Source of the DNA: Pacificispira sp002696645
Lineage (GTDB): Bacteria > Pseudomonadota > Alphaproteobacteria > UBA8366 > Aestuariispiraceae
Length of the DNA: 60,559 nt
NCBI RefSeq assembly: GCF_048892425.1
Contig: NZ_JBLZHU010000013.1
Span: forward strand, 1-60,559
Direction: 5' to 3'
The notes under the pieces were generated by a model that had not been told where the DNA came from, did not search any database, and worked only from the letters and a program-made list of their open reading frames with translations. Every line of letters begins with the position of its first letter. Position 1 is the first letter of the stretch. Made by a program: the position numbers and the translations under genes. Below are positions 7,745 through 16,280 of this stretch, in pieces.

Positions 7745-9109
7745 CTAGACGGCTTGTCTGGCATCCAACAGGCCTGTTTCCGACAGTATGGTTTCCCCGT
7801 CCAGAGCCAAACAGGTGTCGACCAGATCACAGGATGCCCCGCAATCTGTTACTTTCCGCCCCAGTTCTTCGCGGGTGATGGGCAGAGTTACGGCGGGCAC
7901 ATCGCATGTTTCAGTCTGTAAGGTCCGACCAGAGCGCAGTGTTACTGTGATGGTTTCAACCGTGGTTGGCCCAAATTCACCTGGATCGCCGGGGGGCAGA
8001 TCATAGGCATCAATTTCAACCAGCTGCGCCAGCCTCTGGCGGTCAGGCTGGTTAAAGCGATGGGGATGGAAATCCTCAGGCGTGACATGGCCCGTCAACA
8101 GGCCAACGACCGTACAGTAGCTGACCGAAAACCGCGCCTCCGCCTCATTTTGCGGTACGTCAAAACAGGCGACGCGATAAAAGGGTTCGGGCAGGCGCAC
8201 TTGAATGCCGATAATTGGGTCATCGTTCGGCACGTCGCGATGCAGCCGCTCCGCACCCAGGATGGCCCGATGCGTGTAGGAGCAACTGGGCCAAAGTTTT
8301 CGCGCCACGGGAAAAATGCGCACGGCGTGACCCAACGCCATAGTCTGCATCATCTCAGCAAAGGGAACCGACCCCGCTGCCCCATAGAGATCCATAAAGC
8401 CCTGAGGGGCGTCCCAAATCTGTGTGTTGGCTGTGGCATCTGCTTGCGCCAATAGGGCGGCGCGCAGCCCATTCTCCGCGGCCAGTCCGATATGAAACGC
8501 CTTGGTATCGGACCCGAATTGACGCTTAAGGCCAGAGGAGGAACTGGTTGCCAGAGCCATGGCGTTGGACATTTGCTGCTGCGTCAGACCCAAAGCACGG
8601 GAGGCTGCTGCCGCTGTGCCAATCGGGTCCAATGTCGCACTGGCATGCCAGCCCTTGTCATAATGCCCAAATCCAAGGGCTCGGCCCATCCAGACAATGG
8701 TTTCATAGCCAACAATCCAGGCGTTACAAATCTGATTGAGGGAAAGCGGCAGGACCTGCGCCAGACTGAACAGGGCCGCAAAGAGCGCCGCGCTGGGATG
8801 GGTGGAGGCAGGGAATTCATAATCATCAAAATCGATGGCATGGGCCCGCACACCATTCAAAAATGTTGCACCCAACAGGGACAGTTTTTCATTGCCCCCA
8901 ATGGCAAGGACGGGGCCGTGTTCCTGGCCAAAGAGCAGCGCCTCTCGCGCCGCAGTGGGTTGTTGCTCGCGCGCGCCTACGATCATACAGGCCAGTGTAT
9001 CGATCAGGCTGATGCGCGCGGCCTCATAGGCCTCCGGCGTGGTTGTCAGAACCGGTTGGCTGGCCCAGTCGGCGACTGTGTCAGAAAAACTTTGTAATGG
9101 GGATTCCAT
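7745..9109 (-). CDS. MmgE/PrpD family protein, 454 aa
   Basis: The family includes 2-methylcitrate dehydratase (PrpD), aconitate decarboxylase and related hydro-lyases. Features that fit are the N-terminal helical domain with ARISLIDTLACMIVGAREQQ, the conserved NGVRAHAIDFDDYEFPASTH segment (about residues 86-105), the HASATLDPIGTAAAASRALG helix, and the central GLAAENGLRAALLA. Length matches the family. The downstream neighbour in mutM-type housekeeping clusters is usually different, so this is an accessory metabolic gene. It lies nine bases after an HTD2-type hydratase gene, so the two probably act on the same branched dicarboxylic acid or its CoA ester. The substrate is unknown. Confidence 0.85.
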   Translation of the reverse strand: MESPLQSFSDTVADWASQPVLTTTPEAYEAARISLIDTLACMIVGAREQQPTAAREALLFGQEHGPVLAIGGNEKLSLLGATFLNGVRAHAIDFDDYEFPASTHPSAALFAALFSLAQVLPLSLNQICNAWIVGYETIVWMGRALGFGHYDKGWHASATLDPIGTAAAASRALGLTQQQMSNAMALATSSSSGLKRQFGSDTKAFHIGLAAENGLRAALLAQADATANTQIWDAPQGFMDLYGAAGSVPFAEMMQTMALGHAVRIFPVARKLWPSCSYTHRAILGAERLHRDVPNDDPIIGIQVRLPEPFYRVACFDVPQNEAEARFSVSYCTVVGLLTGHVTPEDFHPHRFNQPDRQRLAQLVEIDAYDLPPGDPGEFGPTTVETITVTLRSGRTLQTETCDVPAVTLPITREELGRKVTDCGASCDLVDTCLALDGETILSETGLLDARQAV

Positions 9110-9118
9110 CGTGTTGGC

Positions 9119-9955
9119 CTAAAATTGAACCGTTGCGGACATGGCCAGCGCGCCATCCTGACGCCTGGCCCACAAGTCTATCCCGTCTGTTGAGCGACGC
9201 CCTTCCAGATGAAATGAGGCTGAGCCAGAGATCGGGGCACTACCCCGAAAGGAAAAGCGCTTCGGGCTTTTCTGCATTTCAGTACGGGCAAGGTCGACCA
9301 GTAAGGTTGCAGTCAGCGGCCCGTGAAACACCAATCCCTCATAGCCTTCAACCTGGCGGGCATAGTCCACATCATAGTGGATGCGGTGACCATTGAAGGT
9401 CAGCGCAGAATAGCGAAACAGCATCACTTCGGTTGGGGTGATAACTTGAGAGAATTCTGGATTGTCTGGCGCTGGCGCAGGTTGTGGCGTTGGCGCATCC
9501 GGCGCTGGATCTTCGCGGTAAACGATGTCCTGCTCTTCCGTCAGGGCGCATTGATCATTCTGGATGATTTCATGCGCGACCGTCACAAAGCACAGGGATC
9601 CGGATCGCCCGGATTTCTCTGTGATTGATTTGATGGTGGACCGCTTTACAGCGGCCTGTCCCAATATCAGGGGGTGGTGAAAGGTCAAGCGCCCCCCGGC
9701 CCACATGCGCCGGGGCAGGCTGACCGGCGGCAGGAAGCCCCCCTTCTTCGGATGCGCATCGCGGCCCAACTCACTCGCCCGCTTGGCCTCCAGAAAATAC
9801 AGCCAATGCCATAGGGGCGGCAAGAGGTCGCCATCCTTTAAGGAAGGTTCTCGGTCTAAGGTCGCCTGCATGAATTGCGCCGGCTGCGCCCGCAGAACAT
9901 CACCCGCCTCCTGGCTTCGCCCAATCCAGTCTTGTAAATCCATGTCAACTGCCAT
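9119..9955 (-). CDS. HTD2-type hydratase, mesaconyl-C4-CoA hydratase-like, 278 aa
   Basis: A double-hotdog dehydratase of the HTD2/MaoC-related class. The N-terminal LQDWIGRSQEAGDVL and the PPLWHWLYFLEAKRASELG segment are typical, and GGFLPPVSLPRRMWAGGRLT matches the conserved substrate-binding part seen in mesaconyl-C4-CoA and itaconyl-CoA hydratases. The C-terminal hotdog contains FRYSALTFNGHRIHYDVDYA with the catalytic Asn/His-type pattern, then the conserved GLVFHGPLTATLLVDL. It is the first gene of a two-gene operon with a MmgE/PrpD protein. The exact acyl-CoA substrate is inferred only at class level. Confidence 0.8.
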   Translation of the reverse strand: MAVDMDLQDWIGRSQEAGDVLRAQPAQFMQATLDREPSLKDGDLLPPLWHWLYFLEAKRASELGRDAHPKKGGFLPPVSLPRRMWAGGRLTFHHPLILGQAAVKRSTIKSITEKSGRSGSLCFVTVAHEIIQNDQCALTEEQDIVYREDPAPDAPTPQPAPAPDNPEFSQVITPTEVMLFRYSALTFNGHRIHYDVDYARQVEGYEGLVFHGPLTATLLVDLARTEMQKSPKRFSFRGSAPISGSASFHLEGRRSTDGIDLWARRQDGALAMSATVQF

Positions 9956-10267
9956 CCCGGAATGCCTCTTTCAGGCCGCAGTCTATCTGTTAATTAGGGG
10001 CAATCAATCACGGTTAAAATCCAATTTCATGGATCTTCAGTCAGTCCCATAAATCAGCCTAAACCGTCTGGCAGCCCAACGCACAGGCATCGACCTTTAC
10101 CGCGAGGCTATATCGAATATGATTGGTGGTCAGGGAAGATAAATGCCTCTGACGGTAGCCCAAGAACGTTTGAATTCTAGGCTGGTTTTAATGCGACTTG
10201 ACCCCTGTGCCTCGTCCAACAACACTGATTTCATCTGACGGTAGACAAGATGCGAAGGAATGTGGAT
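9956..10267. other. Divergent intergenic region with a direct repeat
   Basis: This 312-bp gap separates the HTD2-type gene (leftward) from the DUF1989 gene (rightward) and must hold both promoters. The 11-mer TCTGACGGTAG occurs twice, at 10148-10158 and 10234-10244, 86 bp apart in the same orientation, and may be a regulator site. No convincing gene, tRNA or terminator is visible. Confidence 0.4.
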
Positions 10268-10870
10268 ATGACGACAGAACTCCAGATCGTTCCTGCGCGA
10301 CGCGGTCGTGCCGTTCGTCTGGACAAGGGACAGGCAATCCAAATCATCAATACCCATGGTCAGCAGGTCGTCGATACCTGGTGCTTCAATGCCGCTGACC
10401 TGTCGGAGTTCATGTCGATGGAGCACCTGCATACCAGTCTGCAGAGCATTTTCCCCAGTAAGGGCGATGGTCTTGCGACGAACCGACGTCGGCCGATCCT
10501 GATACTGGAGGAGGATACCTCGCCGGGGCGCCATGACACGATTGTCGCTGCCTGTGACGTTCATCGTTATACCATGTTGGGGTGCCGCGACTATCACGAC
10601 AACTGCACTGACAACCTGCATGCCGCTCTTGGTCAAATGAACCTGAAAGTGCCCGACTGCCCGGCCCCATTGAACCTGTGGATGAACATTCCTGTCGGCC
10701 CTGATGGCAAGATCGTCTGGGGAGAGCCGCTCAGCGAACCTGGGGACTACGTTACGTTGCGCGCCGCGATCGATTGCATTGTGGTTATGTCAACCTGCCC
10801 ACAGGACATGATCCCAATCAACGGCGCTGCGTGCCAGCCGACCGAGATTCATTATCGGCTGTTGGATTGA
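10268..10870 (+). CDS. DUF1989 (urea carboxylase-associated) family protein, 200 aa
   Basis: The protein matches the urea-carboxylase-associated family: an N-terminal IVPARRGRAVRLDKGQAIQI beta module, NTHGQQVVDTWCFN, then the Cys/His-rich stretch TMLGCRDYHDNCTDNLHAAL and NLWMNIPVG. The conserved Cys and His residues suggest metal binding. Relatives are encoded with urea carboxylase, allophanate hydrolase or guanidine-degrading enzymes, but none of those lie in this window, so the role here is open. I use the ATG at 10268 because GAAGGA lies eight bases upstream. An in-frame ATG at 10250 would add six residues. It is transcribed divergently from the HTD2-type gene. Confidence 0.8.
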   Translation: MTTELQIVPARRGRAVRLDKGQAIQIINTHGQQVVDTWCFNAADLSEFMSMEHLHTSLQSIFPSKGDGLATNRRRPILILEEDTSPGRHDTIVAACDVHRYTMLGCRDYHDNCTDNLHAALGQMNLKVPDCPAPLNLWMNIPVGPDGKIVWGEPLSEPGDYVTLRAAIDCIVVMSTCPQDMIPINGAACQPTEIHYRLLD

Positions 10871-10871
10871 T

Positions 10872-10976
10872 TAGAGCAAATCCCGAGCAAACGGAATCGT
10901 TTGCGATGACGTATTTGCCGAAAAAATAAGTGGTTAGAGTATCATGTGTGAGCTCATGCGAGCGCATGATGCTCTA
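10872..10976. repeat. Composite intergenic palindromic element
   Basis: Two hairpins lie side by side in the convergent gap between the DUF1989 and gyrB genes. The first is GCAAACG/CGTTTGC with a GAAT loop (10887-10904), preceded by TTAGAGCAAATCCCGA, which resembles intergenic elements common in alphaproteobacteria. The second (10935-10976) contains the core TCATGCGAGCGCATGA that is repeated five times in tandem at 27220-27377. The element is therefore a mosaic of two mobile-looking palindrome families. Confidence 0.6.
10935..10976 (-). terminator. Candidate gyrB terminator
   Basis: Arms TAGAGTATCATG and CATGATGCTCTA (12 bp, one G-T wobble on one strand) enclose a smaller hairpin. On the minus strand the structure is followed after a few bases by a TTATTTTTTC run, as expected for an intrinsic terminator. 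It lies about 50 bp beyond the gyrB stop codon. Confidence 0.45.
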
Positions 10977-11024
10977 GCCGATAGTCCCACAATTTCATGC
11001 ATTTTTTCGATGCTCTACACCCCA

Positions 11025-13469
11025 TCAAACATCCAGATTGGCGACCTTCAGGGCGTTTTCCTGGATGAAGTCGCGGCGGGGTTCGACGATGTCGCCCATC
11101 AGGGTGGAAAACACGGTGTCGGCGTCGTCGCCATGGGCGACCTTGACCTGCAACAGGGTGCGGGCTTCGGGGTCCAGGGTGGTTTCCCACAATTGATCGG
11201 GATTCATTTCCCCCAGGCCCTTATAGCGCTGGATCGACAGGCCTTTGCGGCCGGTCTGGACGATCTTGTCGATCAGGCTGATGGGCCCGTCGATGCGGAA
11301 GGTTTCGTCCTTGATCTGCAGGGTGGCCCCGGTGCTGCCATAGACTTCCTGCAGATGCCCGGCCATGCCGTCCAGTTTACGGGCTTCGCCGCTGCGCTGT
11401 AATTCCGGGCTGACATTGATTTTTTCGGTCACGCCGCGATTGATGCGGGTGAAGGTATAGCCGTCTTCTTCCGTCGCGATGCCGGTCCAGCCCCTGGCAT
11501 GTTCATCGGCCAGACGGTTCAGCACTTTGGCGATAAATTCTGCGGCATTCTGGGCGGTTTCCAGATTCTGCTGCACGGTCGCGCTCATCGCCCCACAGAT
11601 TGCCAGTTGTTCGATCACCTGGGCACTGCCACAGGACCGCGCCAGCGGTTCGATGAAATGTTTCGCATCCCGGGCCTGATCGGCAATGGCGCGCAGATCT
11701 TCACCGCCGCGCTGGGCCCCATTGGCATCGGTCAGAATGGCATCGGTCAGGCCGTTCCCGGTCAGATACGCCTCCAGCGCCTTGTCATTTTTCATATAGT
11801 GCAGCTTGCGCTCACCCTTTTTGACCAGATACAGAGGCGGTTGGGCGATATACAAAAAGCCCGCATCCACCAGGCTGCGCATCTGGCGATAAAAGAAGGT
11901 CAGCAACAAAGTCCGGATGTGACTGCCGTCGACATCCGCATCGGTCATGATGATGATCTTGTGATAGCGCGCCTTTTCAAAATTGAAATCATCCTTGCCA
12001 ATGCCGGTGCCCAGCGCGGTGATCAGCGTGCCGATTTCCTGGCTGGACAGCATCTTGTCAAAACGGGCGCGCTCTACATTCAGGATTTTCCCTTTCAGCG
12101 GCAGGATCGCCTGATTTTTGCGATTGCGCCCTTGCTTTGCAGAGCCACCAGCGCTGTCACCCTCGACCAGGAACAATTCAGATTTGGCAGGGTCGCGCTC
12201 CTGACAATCGGCCAGTTTGCCGGGCAGGGAGGCGATGTCTAAGACACCCTTGCGGCGGGTCAGTTCGCGCGCCTTGCGGGCGGCCTCGCGGGCGGCGGCG
12301 GCTTCCACAACCTTTTGAACAATGCGGCGCGCTTCGGCAGGGTTTTCCCCGAACCATTCCGACAATTTGTCATTCACGACCGCTTCCACCACAGGACGGA
12401 CTTCGGAGGAGACGAGCTTGTCCTTGGTCTGGCTGGAGAATTTCGGGTCAGGTACCTTTACGGACAGGACACAGGTCAGGCCTTCGCGCGCATCGTCCCC
12501 CGACATGGAGACTTTCTCTTTCTTGCCGATCCCGCTTTCCCCGGCATAGGCGTTGATCTGGCGGGTCAGCGCGCCGCGGAAACCGGCCAGATGGGTGCCC
12601 CCATCCCGCTGGGGGATGTTATTGGTGAAACACAGCATGTTTTCGTGATAGCTGTCATTCCACTGCATCGCGCATTCAACGGTCAGGCCGTCTTTCTCAC
12701 CCGTGATGAAAATCGGATCGCCATGCAGGCTTTGGCGGGATCGGTCCAGCCATTTCACAAAAGCCTTCACGCCGCCGTCATAGTGCAGATTGACGATCTT
12801 CTTATCGGCAGAGCGGGAATCCGTCAGTTCGATATTGACGCCGGAATTCAGGAAGGCCAGTTCCCGCAGCCGGTGTTCCAGCGTGCCGAAATCAAATTCG
12901 ACCATGGTGAAGGTTTCCTGCGACGGCATGAAGGTGATCTGTGTCCCCTTCGCACCACCACTGGGCCCGACAATCTTCAGCGGCTCCACGGCATCGCCAT
13001 GCTCAAAGCGCATGCGATAGATATTGCCGCCGCGCTTGATTTCCAGTTCCAGCCAGGAAGACAGGGCGTTCACCACGGAAACGCCAACCCCATGCAGACC
13101 GCCCGATACTTTATAGGAATTCTGGTCGAACTTCCCGCCTGCATGCAACTGGGTCATGATGACCTCTGCCGCCGAAATGCCTTCGGTCGGGTGCAGTTCG
13201 GTGGGGATGCCGCGACCATTATCCGACACGGTGACGGATCCATCACCATTCAGGGCGACCTTGACGATATCGCAATGACCCGCCAGCGCCTCGTCAATCG
13301 CATTGTCGACGACTTCATAGACCATATGATGCAGCCCGGTGCCGTCATCGGTGTCCCCGATATACATGCCCGGCCGTTTGCGCACGGCTTCCAGGCCCTT
13401 CAGGACCTTGATGGAGTCTGCGCCATAGGCGTCGTTTTCGCGTTGGACGTCTGTTTGATCGTCGCTCAT
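11025..13469 (-). CDS. gyrB: DNA gyrase subunit B
   Basis: ATPase subunit of the type II topoisomerase that introduces negative supercoils, working as an A2B2 complex with GyrA (not in the window). The 814-residue protein shows the GHKL ATPase motifs EVVDNAIDEALAGHC and GLHGVGVSVVNALS, the transducer-domain GGTHLAGFRGALTRQINAYA, and the TOPRIM domain with LVEGDSAGGSAKQGRNR and DADVDGSHIRTLLLTFFYRQ, including the metal-binding Asp residues. The C-terminal GLSIQRYKGLGEMNPDQLWE is the classic GyrB tail. GyrB rather than ParE is supported by position at the end of dnaA-dnaN-recF-gyrB. It lies 34 bp after recF. Confidence 0.98.
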   Translation of the reverse strand: MSDDQTDVQRENDAYGADSIKVLKGLEAVRKRPGMYIGDTDDGTGLHHMVYEVVDNAIDEALAGHCDIVKVALNGDGSVTVSDNGRGIPTELHPTEGISAAEVIMTQLHAGGKFDQNSYKVSGGLHGVGVSVVNALSSWLELEIKRGGNIYRMRFEHGDAVEPLKIVGPSGGAKGTQITFMPSQETFTMVEFDFGTLEHRLRELAFLNSGVNIELTDSRSADKKIVNLHYDGGVKAFVKWLDRSRQSLHGDPIFITGEKDGLTVECAMQWNDSYHENMLCFTNNIPQRDGGTHLAGFRGALTRQINAYAGESGIGKKEKVSMSGDDAREGLTCVLSVKVPDPKFSSQTKDKLVSSEVRPVVEAVVNDKLSEWFGENPAEARRIVQKVVEAAAAREAARKARELTRRKGVLDIASLPGKLADCQERDPAKSELFLVEGDSAGGSAKQGRNRKNQAILPLKGKILNVERARFDKMLSSQEIGTLITALGTGIGKDDFNFEKARYHKIIIMTDADVDGSHIRTLLLTFFYRQMRSLVDAGFLYIAQPPLYLVKKGERKLHYMKNDKALEAYLTGNGLTDAILTDANGAQRGGEDLRAIADQARDAKHFIEPLARSCGSAQVIEQLAICGAMSATVQQNLETAQNAAEFIAKVLNRLADEHARGWTGIATEEDGYTFTRINRGVTEKINVSPELQRSGEARKLDGMAGHLQEVYGSTGATLQIKDETFRIDGPISLIDKIVQTGRKGLSIQRYKGLGEMNPDQLWETTLDPEARTLLQVKVAHGDDADTVFSTLMGDIVEPRRDFIQENALKVANLDV

Positions 13470-13503
13470 ATCGGTCTTACCTTATTATTTATCATCAACT
13501 CAG

Positions 13504-14703
13504 TCACAATTCGATGGGGCGGACCTGTGCCGCCTCCACCGCGAAATACTGGGCCTGATCCCCAAAGGTGCCAAAGACGTTCTGATCCGTCCCTGTAATC
13601 CAGGCCTGTAAGCCCAACCCCAAAATCGTTTCAAACAAAGCATCGCGCCGGGCCTCATCCAGATGTGCGGCCACTTCGTCCAGCAACAGGACCGGTCCTG
13701 CACCCCGTTCCGCCCCTTGCAGGCGCGCATGGGCCAGGACAATGGCGATCAACAGGGCTTTCTGCTCCCCGGTTGAACACTGTCCGGCGGGCAGTCCTTT
13801 ATCCCGATGCGTCACCGCCAGATCGGATCGGTGTGGCCCAATCGCCGCCCCGCCGGTTTCTGCATCACGCCCGCGCCCCTGATGCAAGGCGGCTGCAAAG
13901 CGTTCCTCTGCTTCCAGTGCAGACGTTCCAGACAGCCAGGCTTCGACATCCCCCTGAACCGCTAGGTCAGCCCCTGGGAAGGGACCTTCTGCACGGGCAC
14001 AGGCACGGGCCAAACGATCTGTCAGGCTCAGCCGGGCCGCGGCAATCGCGATCCCCCGCTCAACCATCTGCGATTCCAGTGCACCCAGCCAGGCGGTGTC
14101 TGCACCGCCATCTTTCAACAGGCGCGCCCGTTGGCGCAGGGCCTTGTCATAGGCATTGACCCGACCGGCATGGGCTGGGTCAAAGCCGTAAATCAAACGA
14201 TCCAGGAAGCGACGGCGTTCACCGGCAGATTCCTGAAACAGGCGATCCATCTGGGGCGTCAACCAGACAACGGATAAATGTTCGCCCAGGGCGGCCTGAC
14301 TGCGTTCCGCCTCTCCATCGATGCGGACCAGTCTGCGTTCCCCTTCCGGGTCTCGCCCGGTGCCCAATTCCACAGGGCCAAAGGGGGTTTCGACAGTGCC
14401 CGCCACGGCCCAGGCGGCTCCCGAAACGGGGGGGCTGTCTGGATCAATGCGATCCATTTCCCCGGTTTTGGCGCGCCGCAAACCGCGCCCGGGGGTCAGC
14501 ATCGACAAGGCCTCTAACAGGTTTGTCTTGCCCGCCCCGTTGGGTCCGGTCAGCACGACCGGGCGCGCATCAGGATTCAGCGCCACCGCCTGATAGTTCC
14601 GAAACGCGCTGAGACGCAGCCGCCGAATTCTAAGCGCAGGGGCGGCCGATGATGCGTCGAATGGTTTCTTCGCTGCGGCCATTGTGCTCACGGGTGCAAT
14701 CAC
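13504..14703 (-). CDS. recF: DNA replication/repair ATPase RecF
   Basis: An SMC-like ATPase that helps load RecA at single-strand gaps together with RecO and RecR. Seen in order: Walker A GPNGAGKTNLLEALSML (about residues 53-69), the signature region GQCSTGEQKALLIAIVLAHA, and Walker B PVLLLDEVAAHLDEARR. At 399 residues it is slightly longer than enterobacterial RecF because of an N-terminal extension of about 25 residues (MIAPVSTMAAAKKPF onward). A later start is possible, but the chosen ATG gives a four-base overlap with the dnaN stop, which supports it. Confidence 0.95.
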   Translation of the reverse strand: MIAPVSTMAAAKKPFDASSAAPALRIRRLRLSAFRNYQAVALNPDARPVVLTGPNGAGKTNLLEALSMLTPGRGLRRAKTGEMDRIDPDSPPVSGAAWAVAGTVETPFGPVELGTGRDPEGERRLVRIDGEAERSQAALGEHLSVVWLTPQMDRLFQESAGERRRFLDRLIYGFDPAHAGRVNAYDKALRQRARLLKDGGADTAWLGALESQMVERGIAIAAARLSLTDRLARACARAEGPFPGADLAVQGDVEAWLSGTSALEAEERFAAALHQGRGRDAETGGAAIGPHRSDLAVTHRDKGLPAGQCSTGEQKALLIAIVLAHARLQGAERGAGPVLLLDEVAAHLDEARRDALFETILGLGLQAWITGTDQNVFGTFGDQAQYFAVEAAQVRPIEL

Positions 14704-15815
14704 ACTCGCATCGGCATGAGGACATACAACGCGCCAGGGTCTTCCGCATCGCGCACGATGGTCGGTGACGCTGCATCGGCAAGATGGAATTCCGCCTGGC
14801 TGCTTTCGATTTGATCGGCGATATCCATCAGATACCGGGCATTGAAGCCGATTTCGATGGATTCCTTGTCGTAATCCACCTGCAGTTCTTCGATAGCGGT
14901 ACCATTCTCCTGGCTCGACGCGCTCAGGGTAACCTGACCTGAATCGATGCTAAGCTTGATGGCGCGCAGTTTTTCGGTCGCAATGGTCGACACGCGGTCT
15001 ACCGCGCGAGAGAAGGTCTCGCGATCCACTTTCAGGATCTTGTCATTGCCGGTGGGAATGACCCGTTCGTAATCCGGGAAGGTGCCATCAATCAATTTAG
15101 ATATCAGCACCGCACCATCAAATTCGAAGCGGACTTTTGTTTCGGACAGGGAAATCGTGATCGCCCCATCTGCTTCTTCAATCAGCTTGCGCAATTCCGC
15201 GACGGTCTTGCGGGGGATGATGACGCCGGGCATCGTCTCCGCCCCTTCAGGCAGATCGATTTCAACCCGGGCCAGGCGATGGCCATCGGTGGCAACCGCG
15301 CGCAGCTTCGGATCGCCCTCTGTGACCGCATGGACATAGATACCGTTCAGATAATAGCGGGTTTCTTCTGTCGAAATTGCAAAGCGCGTACGATCGATCA
15401 GGGTGCGCATCGCCCCGGAATCCAGATCGAAACTATGGGGCATATCGCCCCCTGTCATGACCGGGAAATCTTCTGTCGGCAGGGTCTGCAAGGTGAACCG
15501 TGACCGTCCAGACGACAGGACCAGGCGATCCCCGCCACCGCTGGCATCCAGATCAACCTGCGCCCCTTCCGGCAGTTTGCGAACGATGTCATACAACGTA
15601 TGCGCAGGCGCAGTGATCGACCCGGGAGAGGAAACCTCAGCAACCGTTTTCTCAACGATGGAGATATCCATATCCGTGGCATTCAGGCTCAGCATGCCGT
15701 CTTTGGCCTCAACCAGAACATTGGCGAGGATCGGAATGGTATTGCGGCGCTCAACGACACTTTGGACGTGGTTTAATGCGCGAAGCAGCGCGGCCCGTTC
15801 GATGGTCAGTTTCAT
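14700..15815 (-). CDS. dnaN: DNA polymerase III sliding clamp (beta subunit)
   Basis: Ring-forming processivity clamp; the 371-residue length is standard. It begins MKLTIERAALLRALNHVQSV and has the three-fold clamp architecture, with ERRNTIPILANVLVEAKDG in domain I, TRFAISTEETRYYLNGIYVH in domain II, and the invariant C-terminal YVLMPMRV. The Pro/Met/Arg tail contributes to the hydrophobic pocket used by clamp-binding partners. It lies between dnaA and recF, overlapping recF by four bases. The 465-bp gap to dnaA is unusually long and may hold a dnaN promoter. Confidence 0.98.
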   Translation of the reverse strand: MKLTIERAALLRALNHVQSVVERRNTIPILANVLVEAKDGMLSLNATDMDISIVEKTVAEVSSPGSITAPAHTLYDIVRKLPEGAQVDLDASGGGDRLVLSSGRSRFTLQTLPTEDFPVMTGGDMPHSFDLDSGAMRTLIDRTRFAISTEETRYYLNGIYVHAVTEGDPKLRAVATDGHRLARVEIDLPEGAETMPGVIIPRKTVAELRKLIEEADGAITISLSETKVRFEFDGAVLISKLIDGTFPDYERVIPTGNDKILKVDRETFSRAVDRVSTIATEKLRAIKLSIDSGQVTLSASSQENGTAIEELQVDYDKESIEIGFNARYLMDIADQIESSQAEFHLADAASPTIVRDAEDPGALYVLMPMRV

Positions 15816-16280
15816 GGCTTAAATGATCATTTCCGTGGTTGTTGTCCGATTATGCGCTGTGCAGGGTTAAGAAGCCCTTTCATACAGGCACGCTCCCAAA
15901 ACTCTCTCTTGCTTCCCATGCCCCGTTGCAAAAAGCGCTTTGAAAAAAGCCTTCCCAGAACGGGATGAAATTCTCGTGCTTCGGATGATCCAGGCTGAAT
16001 CGCATCGCCGGATTCCGCCCGTCGAACAAGGAAATCCTGCATGTCTGCGCAGACTGTCCGACCGGGATGGGACTATAGCATGCATGCCCGATAACGCCCG
16101 CTTTTTTTGCAGAATCAGGGCGCGCCATCACAGATTTCGCGATAAATTTCCGGCGTCACCACAAGTATTTGAAATTACGTCAGTTTTTTGAGTGATCTAC
16201 AAGATATAGTGGATCGTCTGAGGCAACAGCGGATTGGTGTTTCGTCGCCCAAAAGGATGAAAAATCACCCGATTCGCGAA
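15816..16280. other. 465-bp gap between dnaN and dnaA
   Basis: No gene is convincing here; short open frames overlap one another on both strands and resemble nothing. I see no consensus 9-mer DnaA box. Small structures present are GCATGCATGC near 16079 and the perfect 12-bp palindrome GATTCGCGAATC at 16271-16282, which overlaps the dnaA stop codon. A promoter for dnaN-recF-gyrB on the minus strand is expected here. Confidence 0.5.

Noticed and set aside
12315..13598. 427-codon open frame antisense to gyrB
   Set aside because: It lies fully opposite the clear GyrB coding sequence, has no family resemblance, and long antisense frames are expected in GC-rich genes.
15880..16131. 83-codon frame between dnaN and dnaA
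   Set aside because: Overlaps other short frames on both strands, has no ribosome-binding site and no family resemblance.
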